From Streptomyces sp. MUM 203J (lineage in GTDB: Bacteria; Actinomycetota; Actinomycetes; Streptomycetales; Streptomycetaceae): a stretch of DNA of 64,000 bases. Below the pieces are notes generated by a model. The model was not told the DNA's origin. It made no database searches and saw nothing but the letters and a program-made list of their open reading frames with translations. Location: positions 32,367-96,366 of the forward strand of contig NZ_JADWYO010000016.1 of NCBI RefSeq assembly GCF_022414595.1, written 5' to 3'. Of this stretch, positions 8,891 through 17,645 are shown piece by piece; the first letter of the stretch is position 1, and every line of letters begins with the position of its first letter. Both the position numbers and the translations under genes were made by a program.

Positions 8891-9694
8891 CTACACGTCG
8901 AACACGGCGGTCACGGGTGCGTGATCACTCCACCGCTCCGCGTGGCTCGCCGCCCGCTCCACGTACGCCTTCACGCATCGCTCGGCCAGGCGAGGCGAAC
9001 CGACAATCAGGTCAATACGCCAACCCGCGTCGTTGTCGAAGGCGCGGCCCCGGTAGGACCACCAGGTGTACGGGCCCTCACGGTCCGGGTGCATGGCGCG
9101 GACCACGTCCACGTAGCCGCCGTCGGCGGGGTCCAGGACGCGGCCGAGCCAGGCGCGCTCCTCCGGCAGGAAGCCCGCGTTCCTGCGATTGGCCTTCCAG
9201 TTCTTCAGGTCGGCCTCCTGGTGCGCGATGTTCCAGTCGCCGCACACCAGGATCTCGCGCCCGTCGGCCGCCGCGCGCTCCCGCAGCTCCTTCAGGTAGG
9301 GCAGGAACGCGTCCATGAAGCGGATCTTCTCGTCCTGGCGCTCGGTCCCGACCTCGCCGGACGGCAGGTACAGGCTCGCGACCGTCACACCCGGCAGGTC
9401 CGCCTCCACGTAGCGGCCCGACGCCTCGAACTCCGTCACCCCGAACCCGACCCGTACCGCGTCCGGCTCCCGCCGGGTGAGAAGCGACACACCCGCCCTG
9501 CCCTTGGCGGCGGCCGGGGCGTGGAACGCGTACCAGCCCTCCGGGGCCCGGACGGCATCCGGGAGCTGGGACTCCTCGGCCCGGACCTCCTGGAGGCAGA
9601 CCACATCGGCGGCCGTACCGGCCAGCCACTCCACGAAGCCCTTCCTGGCGGCGGCACGCAGGCCGTTGACATTGACGCTGGTGACGGTGAGCAT
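8891..9694 (-). CDS. xthA: exodeoxyribonuclease III
   Basis: The 267-residue protein is an AP endonuclease/3'-exonuclease of the Xth family, acting in base excision repair. The metal and catalytic motifs are all present: SVNVNGLRAA, LQEVRAEE (catalytic Glu), LYLPSG, CGDWNIAH (Asp/Asn), GWRIDLIVG and the terminal SDHAPV with the catalytic His. The length fits the family. The ATG at 9694 begins at the conserved MLTVTSVNVNG; the upstream ATG at 9733 adds a non-conserved leader. It diverges from the acetyltransferase gene at 9757. Confidence 0.95.
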   Translation of the reverse strand: MLTVTSVNVNGLRAAARKGFVEWLAGTAADVVCLQEVRAEESQLPDAVRAPEGWYAFHAPAAAKGRAGVSLLTRREPDAVRVGFGVTEFEASGRYVEADLPGVTVASLYLPSGEVGTERQDEKIRFMDAFLPYLKELRERAAADGREILVCGDWNIAHQEADLKNWKANRRNAGFLPEERAWLGRVLDPADGGYVDVVRAMHPDREGPYTWWSYRGRAFDNDAGWRIDLIVGSPRLAERCVKAYVERAASHAERWSDHAPVTAVFDV

Positions 9695-9756
9695 CCCGGC
9701 ACAATACGACAGAAACACCTCCCCCTCCGTCATCGAATAGAAGTACGATTTTCGGC

Positions 9757-10239
9757 ATGATCATTCGCACCTCGGCGTTCGACCACCCCGACGCCGTCAA
9801 GCTCAACGACCAGGTCCAGCTCGAATACGCCGAGCGGTACGGCGGCGAGGGCGACGAGACCCGGCTCGACCCAGCCATGTTCCTGCCGCCCCGCGGGCTC
9901 TACCTGATCACGTACGACGACCGGGAGCGCCCCGTCGCCACCGGCGGCTGGCGCTCGATGGACGCGAACGGCGAGGGGTACGCGGACGGCGACGCCGAGC
10001 TGAAGCGGATGTACGTCATACCCGAGGCTCGCGGCCGGGGCATAGCCCGGCACGTTCTCGCCCTGCTGGAGGAGGACGCGCGCGCCGCGGGCCGCACACG
10101 CATGGTCCTCGAGACCGGCGACAGGCAGCCCGAGGCCATCGCCCTCTACGCCTCCAGCGGCTACGAGCCGTGCACCAAGTTCGGCTTCTACCGCGAGTAC
10201 GAGAGCAGCTGCTGCTTCGCCAAGCAGCTCAGGCCGTGA
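9757..10239 (+). CDS. GNAT family N-acetyltransferase
   Basis: The 160-residue protein has the acetyl-CoA pyrophosphate-binding motif (MYVIPEARGRGIARHVL, R-G-R-G-I-A) near residues 88-104, and the following LETGDRQPEAIALYASSGY helix and strand of the GNAT fold. It transfers an acetyl group to an unidentified amine. The ATG lies after an A/T-rich stretch (9738-9756) likely to hold the promoter. A strong hairpin follows the stop, so the gene is monocistronic. Confidence 0.9.
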   Translation: MIIRTSAFDHPDAVKLNDQVQLEYAERYGGEGDETRLDPAMFLPPRGLYLITYDDRERPVATGGWRSMDANGEGYADGDAELKRMYVIPEARGRGIARHVLALLEEDARAAGRTRMVLETGDRQPEAIALYASSGYEPCTKFGFYREYESSCCFAKQLRP

Positions 10240-10277
10240 GGCCGGAACGCTTCGCCCGCCGGTGAGGCCTTCGTGTC

Positions 10278-10302
10278 GCGGCCCTGACAAATCCAGGGCC
10301 GC
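10278..10302 (+). terminator. rho-independent-type hairpin
   Basis: GCGGCCCTG and CAGGGCCGC form a perfect 9-bp stem around a 7-base loop ACAAATC, 39 bases after the acetyltransferase stop. No T-run follows, as is common in Streptomyces. Confidence 0.7.
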
Positions 10303-10422
10303 GTGGCACCCTGCTCACGCACCACGTCGTGTCGTACCCGCGATCCGCACATCTTCGATCCCCCCACCCCCTGCCCCGGCCGGCCCCGTCGGGCGGTCCG
10401 GGCACGGCAGAAGGAGACATGC

Positions 10423-11424
10423 GTGAGACGCCACCGCACCACGTCCGCAGGCACCCTGCTGACCGCCGGAGCCCTGCTCACCGGCGCGCTGACCGCCGCC
10501 ACCCCGGCGACCGCCGCCACCGCCGACAGTGACACCACCGCCACCCACTCCGTGTCCCCCGCCGAGCAGCGTGACGCCGCCGCCTACTGGACGCCCGAGC
10601 GCATGCGCGGCGCCACCCCGCTCGACCTGCTCCTCGGCCCCGCCCAGCTCGGCAAGCTGAAGGCCCCGCAGGCCGGGGGCGAGACCACGACCGTCGCCCC
10701 GACCGCGCCCAGGTCCGCCGCCTCCGCCGCCGGGCCGCTGTCCTTCCCGCAGGCAGGCGGCGGCTGGACCTCCGGCGGCGCTGTCGTGAAGACCTCCGGC
10801 CGGGTGTTCTTCACCTTCGACGGCCGTACCGCCTCCTGCTCCGCCAACGCTGTCACCAGCCAGAACCAGTCCACCGTCATCACCGCCGGGCACTGCGTGA
10901 AGTACCAGGGCAGCTGGCACACCGACTGGATCTTCGTCCCCGCGTACGCCGACGGCGACGCGCCCCACGGCCAGTGGGCCGCCACGAAGACCCTCACCAC
11001 CCCGCGGTGGGAGGCGAGCGAGGACATCAACCACGACATCGGTGCCGCCGTCGTCGCCCCGCTCGGCGGCCGGAAGCTCACGGAGGTCACCGGCGGCCAG
11101 GGCCTCCAGTTCAACGGCGGCTACAACAAGGCCATGTACGCCTTCGGTTTCCCGGCGGCCGACCCGTACGACGGCTCGAAGCTCGTCTACTGCAGTGGCA
11201 ACTCGTCCAAGGACTTCCTGCTCAGCCAGGACCACGGCCTCGGCTGCGACATGACCGGGGGGTCCAGCGGCGGCCCCTGGTTCACCGGCTTCAGCGAGGC
11301 GGCCGGCACCGGCCTCCAGGTCTCGGTGAACAGCTTCGGCTACGTCTTCCTGCCGAACCGCATGTTCGGGCCCTACTTCGGCAACGAGGCCCAGGCCCTC
11401 TACGACAGGGCCCAGACCTCCTGA
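10423..11424 (+). CDS. secreted trypsin-like (V8-type) serine protease
   Basis: The 333-residue preproprotein has an N-terminal signal peptide (VRRHRTTSAG, then an Ala/Leu-rich segment ending near TAATA), a prosegment, and a chymotrypsin-fold S1 domain. Triad elements are visible: ITAGHC (His), NHDIGAAVV (Asp) and MTGGSSGGPW (Ser in GGSSGG). This arrangement is typical of the V8/glutamyl-endopeptidase-like branch. The GTG at 10423 has AAGGAG seven bases upstream; an ATG two bases earlier is in another frame. It is a likely extracellular nutrient-scavenging protease. Confidence 0.9.
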   Translation: MRRHRTTSAGTLLTAGALLTGALTAATPATAATADSDTTATHSVSPAEQRDAAAYWTPERMRGATPLDLLLGPAQLGKLKAPQAGGETTTVAPTAPRSAASAAGPLSFPQAGGGWTSGGAVVKTSGRVFFTFDGRTASCSANAVTSQNQSTVITAGHCVKYQGSWHTDWIFVPAYADGDAPHGQWAATKTLTTPRWEASEDINHDIGAAVVAPLGGRKLTEVTGGQGLQFNGGYNKAMYAFGFPAADPYDGSKLVYCSGNSSKDFLLSQDHGLGCDMTGGSSGGPWFTGFSEAAGTGLQVSVNSFGYVFLPNRMFGPYFGNEAQALYDRAQTS

Positions 11425-11445
11425 CGCGCCGTCACACCGGGGAGT

Positions 11446-13074
11446 TCACGCCCGTGTTCCGCCGGCCTGCCCGTCGGTCAGCCAGCGCTGCTCGGGCGTG
11501 TCCTCCCGCAGGCGTACGACGAGGGCGGCGCCCTCCTCGGCCGTGACGGGCGCGAGGGCCAGCGTGGCGCTCCCGCGCGGGACCACCGCGCCCTGAAGCG
11601 TCACGTCGTACCGCACGCCGGGGCCCGTCCGGCACGGTGCCAGCACGACCGTGCCGTCCGGGCGCCCGGAGTCCAGGCACAGGTGCGGTGCCGCCGCGTT
11701 CCGCAGCAGGCCGTCCGGCTCGTACAGCCAGGTCTGCGCGACCGAACCCGTGCAGGCGGCGAGCACCGGCCCGGCCCCGTCGCGCGCGCCGCCCGGCACG
11801 TCCAGGCACAGGTGACGGGTGGTCCGGAGACGGGTGCGCAGGGTGACCCCGCCGGTGGGGTGACCCGCCTGGGCCGGAGGTGGGGCAGGGGTGGCGGTGG
11901 CGGACGCGCCCGGGGCACCGGGGCCTCCTGAAGCACCCGGGTCACCCGGGGCACCCGCACCGCCGTCACCCCCCGTACCGCCCGAGCCTTCAGGGGCACC
12001 CGAAGCCCCGGCGGACCCGGGCTCCCCCGGCTCCGCGGGCCGCGCCGCCTCCGCTCCCCCGCCGCCGCCCTGCTCGTCCGGCCACAGTCCCGACACCGCC
12101 GCAGCGAGCAGCAGGACGCTGAGCGCGACCCCCAGCCCCGTCAGCAGCGCCCCGCCGCCGGGTCTCCGCCACCCCCGGGAACGCGGCGCGCGGCGCCGCG
12201 CCGCCACCGCTCGCGCATGGCGCCCGGCCCGCCGTAGAACCCGAGCCCCGGCGCCTCCGCCCGCCCCCGGACCGGGCCCCGTGCTCTCGTCCCGCACCCT
12301 CCGGCGTCCGGGCCGGCCCTCCAGGTAGCGCTCCGCCCCGCCGCCCAGCACCGCCTCCGCGAGCAGCAGCGGCAGCCGGCCGTCCGACTGCCGCAACTGG
12401 TCGGCGGCGTAACGGCAGTGGGAGCAGGCGGCCAGGTGCCGCTGGATGTCCGGGATGAGCGGCCCTGTGCGGCGCAGGGAGATGTCCAGGAGCTTGCCGA
12501 AATGGCGGCACTCGCGGTCCGGGGCGAGGTCGTGCTGGGCGATCACGCAGCCCTCGCGCAGCAGGGCCCGCGCCTCGTCGAGCCGGGGGCTCGCGTCGCG
12601 CGGGTCGATGCCCAGCAGGGCCGCCGGGATGGACAGGCCCTCGGCCTCCACCTCCCGGTGCCAGAGGAGCACTTGGGCGGCGGCGGGCAGGCCTCGGTAC
12701 GCGTGGGCGATCAGCTGCCGGTTCTCCGCGGGCGCGCCGGGCGCGCGGAGGCCCGGCAGGACGGCGGCGACACGCTGGTCGCCCGCCCACCGGGCCAGGA
12801 CCTGCCGCGCCTCGCCCAGCAGGTGTGGCCGGAGGGCGACGGAGACAGGCGGCTCCTCGCTCCGGCGCAGGGTTTCGAGCACCTGCCCGAAGACCGCCGA
12901 GGTGACGGCCCCCGAGCCCTTTCCCGAGGGCGCGAAGAGCGCCACGTAGTCATGAACGGACTGCCAGTGCCGGGCCGACAGCGCGGCCGTCGGAAAGGGA
13001 TCTCCGGCATCGCGAAGGCGGCCGAGAAGCCGCTCGTCGGAACCCCCGGAAAGAGGAGAGTGGTCGTGCTGCAT
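11446..13074 (-). CDS. sigma-like / zinc-finger / membrane / ricin-lectin fusion protein
   Basis: This 542-residue protein is modular. Residues about 119-170 (LIAHAYRGLPAAAQVLLWH, then GLSIPAALLGI) match a degenerate sigma-70 region 4. Residues about 186-225 (C-R-H, then HLAACSHC) form a zf-HC2 anti-sigma-type zinc finger. An Arg-rich linker leads to a transmembrane helix near 310-331. Outside follow about 14 Gly-X-Y triplets (347-392) and a C-terminal ricin-B lectin domain with CLD and Q-x-W type repeats. It is predicted to sense a surface carbohydrate and signal inward, which is an inference. The ATG at 13074 is preferred; 13101 is an alternative. Neither has a convincing ribosome site. Confidence 0.8.
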   Translation of the reverse strand: MQHDHSPLSGGSDERLLGRLRDAGDPFPTAALSARHWQSVHDYVALFAPSGKGSGAVTSAVFGQVLETLRRSEEPPVSVALRPHLLGEARQVLARWAGDQRVAAVLPGLRAPGAPAENRQLIAHAYRGLPAAAQVLLWHREVEAEGLSIPAALLGIDPRDASPRLDEARALLREGCVIAQHDLAPDRECRHFGKLLDISLRRTGPLIPDIQRHLAACSHCRYAADQLRQSDGRLPLLLAEAVLGGGAERYLEGRPGRRRVRDESTGPGPGAGGGAGARVLRRAGRHARAVAARRRAPRSRGWRRPGGGALLTGLGVALSVLLLAAAVSGLWPDEQGGGGGAEAARPAEPGEPGSAGASGAPEGSGGTGGDGGAGAPGDPGASGGPGAPGASATATPAPPPAQAGHPTGGVTLRTRLRTTRHLCLDVPGGARDGAGPVLAACTGSVAQTWLYEPDGLLRNAAAPHLCLDSGRPDGTVVLAPCRTGPGVRYDVTLQGAVVPRGSATLALAPVTAEEGAALVVRLREDTPEQRWLTDGQAGGTRA

Positions 13075-13179
13075 GTGGTCGTTCCATCCGGGCGAAAGCA
13101 CCTGCCGAAACAGCCGGTCGGGCTGAGGCGGGAACAGCCGGTCGGGCTGTGAGGCACCTCACCCTTCCACAACTCTCCT

Positions 13180-13201
13180 TTCCGGAACAAGAGTTCCGGA
13201 A
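13180..13201 (-). terminator. inverted repeat after aspA
   Basis: TTCCGGAAC and GTTCCGGAA form a perfect 9-bp stem with an AAGA loop, 10 bases past the aspartase stop. It is probably its terminator, though an operator for the next gene is possible because the element also precedes the lectin-fusion gene. Confidence 0.55.
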
Positions 13202-13211
13202 CAGCTGAAGA

Positions 13212-14630
13212 TCAGGACCGGACGGAGTGCGGCCGGGCGAGGTTGTCCGGATGCAGCACCCGGCCCAGCTCCTCCTCCGTCAGCAGTCCCTTCTCCAGGA
13301 CCAGTTCACGGACACCGCGCCCGCTGCGCAGCGCCTCCTGCGCGACGGCGGTGGCCTGCTCGTACCCGATGTGCGGGTTGAGCGCGGTCACGAGCCCGAT
13401 CGAGTGGTCGACGAGCCGGGCGAGGTGGTCGCGGTTGGCGGTGATGTCCCGCACGCAGCGGTCCGCGAGGGTCAGGCATCCGGCCCGGAGGTGGGTGAGG
13501 CTCTTGAGCAGGCTGTGGGCGATGACCGGTTCGAAGGCGTTGAGCTGGAGCTGTCCGGCCTCGGCGGCCATGGTGACGGCCATGTCGTTGCCGATGACCT
13601 CGAACGCGATCTGGTTCACGACCTCGGGCACGACCGGGTTGACCTTGCCCGGCATGATGCTCGAACCGGCCTGCACGGGCGGCAGGTTGATCTCCCCGAA
13701 CCCGGCGCGCGGCCCGCAGGACAGCAGCCGCAGGTCGTTGCAGGTCTTGGACAGCTTGACCGCGATCCGCTTCAGCACACCCGACAGCTGGACGAACGCC
13801 CCGGCGTCCTGGGTGGCCTCGACCAGGTCGTCCGCGACGGTCAGCGGCAGCCCCGTGATGTCCCGCAGATGGCGGGAGGCGAGCGCGGCGTACTCGGGGT
13901 GGGCGTTGAGCCCGGTGCCGATCGCCGTGCCGCCGAGGTTGATCTCACGGATCAGCGCACAGGCCTCGCCGAGCCGCCGCCGGTCCTCCTCCAGCATGAT
14001 CGCGTACGAGGCGAACTCCTGGCCGAGGGTCATGGGGACGGCGTCCTGGAGCTGCGTACGGCCCATCTTCAGCACGTCCGCGAACTCCTCGGCCTTCGCG
14101 GCGAAGGCGTCCCGCAGCACCTCCATGGCCTCCAGCAGCCGCTGGGCCGTGAGGTCGAGGGCGATCTTGACCGCGGTCGGGTAGACGTCGTTGGTGCTCT
14201 GCCCGAGGTTGACGTCCTCCAGGGGGTGCAGGTGCCGGTATTCGCCCTTGCCGTGGCCGAGCAGTTCGAGCGCCCGGTTGGCGACGACCTCGTTGGCGTT
14301 CATGTTGGTCGAGGTGCCCGCGCCGCCCTGGATGACGTCCACGACGAAAGCGTCGTGCAGCTTGCCGCCCCGGATCTCCTCGCACGCGGCCACGACCGCG
14401 TCGGCCTTGCGGGCCTCCAGCAGCCCGAGGTCCCGGTTGGCGAGCGCGGCGGCCTGCTTGACGCTCGCGAGCGCGGTGATCAGCTCGGGGTAGGCGGCGA
14501 TGGGCGTGCCGGTGATGGGGAAGTTCTCGACGGCGCGGAGGGTGTGGACGCCGTAGTAGGCGTCGGCGGGGATGTCGCGGTCACCGAGCAGGTCGTGCTC
14601 GCTGCGGAAGGGGGAGGCGGGGCGGTCCAT
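13212..14630 (-). CDS. aspA: aspartate ammonia-lyase
   Basis: The 472-residue cytosolic enzyme converts L-aspartate to fumarate and ammonia. It belongs to the aspartase/fumarase superfamily: GTSTNMNANEV, ED-x-NLGQSTND, and the signature GSSIMPGKVNPV carrying the catalytic Ser on the mobile loop. The N-terminal FRSEHDLLGDRDIPADAYYGVHT is more aspartase- than fumarase-like. The ATG at 14630 has AGGAG about 11 bases upstream; the frame continues to 14849 without homology. It lies 163 bases downstream of asparaginase on the same strand. The pair would convert Asn to Asp to fumarate plus two ammonia. Fumarase cannot be fully excluded. Confidence 0.93.
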   Translation of the reverse strand: MDRPASPFRSEHDLLGDRDIPADAYYGVHTLRAVENFPITGTPIAAYPELITALASVKQAAALANRDLGLLEARKADAVVAACEEIRGGKLHDAFVVDVIQGGAGTSTNMNANEVVANRALELLGHGKGEYRHLHPLEDVNLGQSTNDVYPTAVKIALDLTAQRLLEAMEVLRDAFAAKAEEFADVLKMGRTQLQDAVPMTLGQEFASYAIMLEEDRRRLGEACALIREINLGGTAIGTGLNAHPEYAALASRHLRDITGLPLTVADDLVEATQDAGAFVQLSGVLKRIAVKLSKTCNDLRLLSCGPRAGFGEINLPPVQAGSSIMPGKVNPVVPEVVNQIAFEVIGNDMAVTMAAEAGQLQLNAFEPVIAHSLLKSLTHLRAGCLTLADRCVRDITANRDHLARLVDHSIGLVTALNPHIGYEQATAVAQEALRSGRGVRELVLEKGLLTEEELGRVLHPDNLARPHSVRS

Positions 14631-14793
14631 GGTGGCACGTACTCCTGAGTGGTGTCGGCCCGTCCGGCGTTCGGGGACGAGCACCGGAGGCACGGGAGAG
14701 AGGTCGGGAGGGCGGAGTCCCGGATTCGGGATGGGGCGGCCCGCCGCGGGGCGGGCCGATCGGACACAGCGGCGGCGGGGCGCCGGGCAGCGG

Positions 14794-15819
14794 CTACACC
14801 CGTGCGAGCTCCCCGGCCGCGTCGGCGGGGGCGGGCGCGCCGAGCACACCCCGCAGCGCCCGCTCCTTCTCGTACGGCTCAGCGCCCGCGAGCAGCGCGG
14901 CCAGCACGGCGATCCGCGCCTGCCCCGCCCGCAGTGTCCCCGTCGGCACGGCCCCGGCCGCGACGAGGTCGACGGCCCCGCCGTGCGTGTAGATCTCGGT
15001 GACCGGCCCGGAGTGCACCCGCGTGGTCAACGCGACCAGCACACCACGGGCACGCGCGGCGGCGACCGCGTCGACGATCTCGGGCGTGGCGTTGCCCGCC
15101 CCCGTCGCGACCAGGACGACGCCCTGCGCTCCGGCGTCGACGGCGGCGTTCAGCAACAGGGCGTCGCCGTCGGCGTGGTGCATGACCATGTCGACACGCG
15201 GCAGCACGGCGGGGGCGTCCGGCAGCGGAAGGGCCGCGGTCCGCCGGGGGTGCCGCAGGACGGAGACCTTGCCGAAGCCGATGTTGCCGAGCCGTGGTCC
15301 GGACGGGTCCGCGAAGGCGTCGGCGGCGACGGTCTCGGTCTTGACGGTGCCCCGGGCGGCGTGGACCTTGCCGTCGAAGGCCACGAGCACGCCCAGGCCG
15401 CGGGTGCGGGCCGCGGTGAGGAGGGCGTCGTGGAGGTTGCGGGGTCCGTCGCCGTCCTCGGTGTCGAGCGGCAGCTGCGCGCCGGTGAACACGACGGAGC
15501 GCGGGTCGTGGTGGTGGAGGTCCACGAGAAAGGCGGACTCCTCCAGGGTGTCGGTGCCGTGGGTGACGACGATCCCGTCGACGGCGGGGTCCTCCAGCAC
15601 CTCGTGCACGGCCCGGAGCAGGGTCAGCTGGTGGGCGGTGGTGAGCCGGGGGCTGTTGACGCTGAACAGGTCACGGACCTCGACGGTGACCCCCTCGGGA
15701 ACGGCGGCGGTCGCCATGACCTCGCGTCCGTCGGCGTCGGCCGCGAAGCCGGTGCCCTGCCAGCGGCTGGCTATGGTGCCGCCGGTGCTGATGACGACGA
15801 TCCGTCCCAAGATCTCCAC
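14794..15819 (-). CDS. ansA: L-asparaginase (type I/II fold)
   Basis: The protein of about 341 residues hydrolyses asparagine to aspartate and ammonia. Both catalytic threonine motifs are seen: ISTGGTIAS near the N-terminus and VVTHGTDTLEESAF near residue 100. It has no signal peptide and is cytoplasmic. Start choice is uncertain: the GTG at 15819 directly abuts AGGAAGG, whereas a TTG at 15810 has GGTGGAG four bases ahead. It diverges from an AsnC/Lrp regulator, and the downstream aspA completes the catabolic path, so amino-acid-responsive control is likely. Confidence 0.92.
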   Translation of the reverse strand: MEILGRIVVISTGGTIASRWQGTGFAADADGREVMATAAVPEGVTVEVRDLFSVNSPRLTTAHQLTLLRAVHEVLEDPAVDGIVVTHGTDTLEESAFLVDLHHHDPRSVVFTGAQLPLDTEDGDGPRNLHDALLTAARTRGLGVLVAFDGKVHAARGTVKTETVAADAFADPSGPRLGNIGFGKVSVLRHPRRTAALPLPDAPAVLPRVDMVMHHADGDALLLNAAVDAGAQGVVLVATGAGNATPEIVDAVAAARARGVLVALTTRVHSGPVTEIYTHGGAVDLVAAGAVPTGTLRAGQARIAVLAALLAGAEPYEKERALRGVLGAPAPADAAGELARV

Positions 15820-15888
15820 CCTTCCTGCTGCCGATGCGCCCGGACGCACCACCGCGAACCGCGCCACGCAAGGATAGAGAAATCCGTC

Positions 15889-15945
15889 AGCAATATGATC
15901 GCCACTTTGCCTGCCCATCGACGGTTTCCATAGCCGATAATTGCT
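15889..15945. promoter_or_regulatory. paired inverted AGCAAT/ATTGCT elements between ansA and asnC-type gene
   Basis: AGCAAT (15889-15894) and ATTGCT (15940-15945) are inverted copies about 51 bp apart. Each is extended by a CGAT block (GCGATCATATTGCT on one strand, CCGATAATTGCT on the other). The second contains GATAAT just before the regulator's GTG. They may be AsnC/Lrp sites or symmetric -10 regions. The assignment is inferential. Confidence 0.4.
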
Positions 15946-15947
15946 CC

Positions 15948-16406
15948 GTGGACGCAATCGACAGGGCAATCTTGCGTGAGCTTCAGAAGGACGGCCGCCT
16001 GAGCAACCAGGAACTGGCCCAACGGGTCGGCCTGACCCCCTCCCCCTGCATGCGCCGGGTCCGCCAACTGGAGCAGGACGGGGTCATCCGGGGCTACCGC
16101 GCGGTGATCGACCCGGAGGCCGTGAACCGGGCCTTCGAGGTGCTCGTGTCGATCGAGGTGAAGCGCGACCGCGAGGTGGTGGAGGCGTTCGAGGCCGCGC
16201 TCCAGGACATCCCGGACGTCGTCGAGGCGTACCGCCTGTTCGGCAGCCCCGGCTGCCTGCTGCGGATCGCGGTGGAGGACCTCCGCGCGTACGAGCGCCT
16301 CTGGATCGAGAAGCTGACCGCGCTGACGGGCGTGACGGAGGTCAACTCCCAGATCGTCATGAAACGGATCAAGCAGCCGAGCGGCCTGCCGGTGGACGAC
16401 TCGTGA
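15948..16406 (+). CDS. Lrp/AsnC family transcriptional regulator
   Basis: The 152-residue protein has the family's N-terminal HTH (VDAIDRAILRELQKDGRLSNQELAQRVGLTPSPCMRRV, residues 1-40) and a C-terminal RAM ligand-binding domain (VLVSIEV, then EAYRLFGSPGCLLRIAVED). It probably senses an amino acid such as asparagine or aspartate and controls the divergent ansA-aspA genes. This follows from position. The GTG at 15948 begins exactly at the conserved domain; no ribosome site is visible and a GATAAT hexamer ends 7 bases before it, so the mRNA may be leaderless. An 11-bp tandem duplication (GTGAGCCGGTC twice, 16403-16424) spans the stop. Confidence 0.9.
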   Translation: MDAIDRAILRELQKDGRLSNQELAQRVGLTPSPCMRRVRQLEQDGVIRGYRAVIDPEAVNRAFEVLVSIEVKRDREVVEAFEAALQDIPDVVEAYRLFGSPGCLLRIAVEDLRAYERLWIEKLTALTGVTEVNSQIVMKRIKQPSGLPVDDS

Positions 16407-16589
16407 GCCGGTCGTGAGCCGGTCGGGCACCACATGACGTGCGGTGCCTTCCGTGTCCCTCCGGTGCGCCGGGACCGTCGGCCTGCGCCTCGGCCCTGCG
16501 GCCACCGCACCACCACGACGCGGAGAGGCGTGGCCGCCGGCGGCGGGGAAGCCGGTGAGCGGTCCGGTCCTCGCCGAGCCGTCCGGTGC

Positions 16590-17378
16590 CTACGGGGCAC
16601 ATGCGGGCAGGACGGCGGTGAGCTCGCTCAGGTGGTCGGGCCGGACGCGGATCCCGGGGAGCCAGAGATGCTTCCCGTCGCGTGTCACCTGGATCCAGAT
16701 ACTGGTGTGCTTGTGGTTCTCGTCCGTGACGGTGACTCCGTCGGCGACGGTGCAGCGGGCCCGCAGCAGGTCCTGGTGCCAGACGCGGTCCGCGGAGTTG
16801 GAGGTCACGTAGGGCCGGTAGGGGCTGTAGGCCAGGGACAGCGCACACTCGTTCGTGCGGGGCTTCTGGCACACCTGCTCGACGTTGTGGACGAGAACAC
16901 CGGCGTCACCGCTTCCGCCCGCGCCGCCCTGCGGGGGCTCGGTACCGGGTGCGCCCGGCGGAGGAAGCAGGAGCAGCAGTCCGGTGACGAGTCCGGCCGC
17001 CACCACAGCGGCAGCGGCGACGGCCCGGCGGCGGGACAGTCCGCGCAGCCGGCGCCACCAGGCGAGTCGCGGGAGGGGTGACGGTCCGGCGGCTTCGGGG
17101 GCGCCGGTGTCGGCCGGTTCGTCGGGGCGGGCCGGACCGGCCGCCTCCCACAGGGCGCGGTACTCGGCGGGATCCGCCTGCATCGCCCGGCACAGGTCCC
17201 TGACCACGGGCCAGGTCGGCACGGTCTCACCGCGGAAGTAACGGGAGAGCGACGAGTCGCTGATGCGGACCTGCGCCTCCAGGCTGCGCAGTGTGCGCCC
17301 CGATCGCTGCTGCAGGCTCCGCAGCGCTTCTCCCAGCCTCCGCGCCGCCGCACGCTGGTCTGGTCGTCGGCCGGTCAT
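16590..17378 (-). CDS. XRE-type HTH membrane protein
   Basis: The 262-residue protein starts with a cytoplasmic HTH domain (about 14-70: SGRTLRSLEAQVRISDSSLSRYFRGETVPTW), then a Pro/Gly linker, a basic segment (RRLRGLSRRR), a transmembrane helix at about 118-140, and an extracytoplasmic domain with three or four Cys (QVCQKPRTNEC, RARC, LPAC). The layout is that of a membrane-bound DNA-binding sensor. The ATG has GGAAGGG about 9 bases upstream. A striking GTCCC/GGGAC cluster lies 34-73 bases upstream and is the likely autoregulatory site. The signal sensed is unknown. Confidence 0.82.
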   Translation of the reverse strand: MTGRRPDQRAAARRLGEALRSLQQRSGRTLRSLEAQVRISDSSLSRYFRGETVPTWPVVRDLCRAMQADPAEYRALWEAAGPARPDEPADTGAPEAAGPSPLPRLAWWRRLRGLSRRRAVAAAAVVAAGLVTGLLLLLPPPGAPGTEPPQGGAGGSGDAGVLVHNVEQVCQKPRTNECALSLAYSPYRPYVTSNSADRVWHQDLLRARCTVADGVTVTDENHKHTSIWIQVTRDGKHLWLPGIRVRPDHLSELTAVLPACAP

Positions 17379-17411
17379 CGATCGGGGCCCTTCCGCTGGG
17401 CGGGCAACGGC

Positions 17412-17451
17412 GTCCCGCCGGCTGTCCCATGTCCCGGGACGTATACGTCCC
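17412..17451. promoter_or_regulatory. clustered GTCCC half-sites with 16-bp palindrome
   Basis: Five GTCCC/GGGAC units occur in 40 bases (17412, 17424, 17431, 17436 inverted, 17447). They include the perfect palindromes GTCCCGGGAC (17431-17440) and GGGACGTATACGTCCC (17436-17451). The latter contains a TATAC-like -10 for the HTH membrane protein gene. Its placement upstream of a DNA-binding protein gene suggests an autoregulatory operator. Confidence 0.6.
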
Positions 17452-17645
17452 AGCAGGTCAGGACTTTATTTATCCCGATATCCGTGAAGCAAGCGGGATC
17501 TGGTTGTGAAGGTGCAGCTTCCTGCGCAAACTCGGCATACCGGCCGAGCAGATCACCCCCGAGGGTGAGCGCTCCGGCGGTCATGGCCGTGCCCGGCCGA
17601 CGCCGCACGAGCCGGATTCGAACCCCTACCGGAAGGACCTTCACC

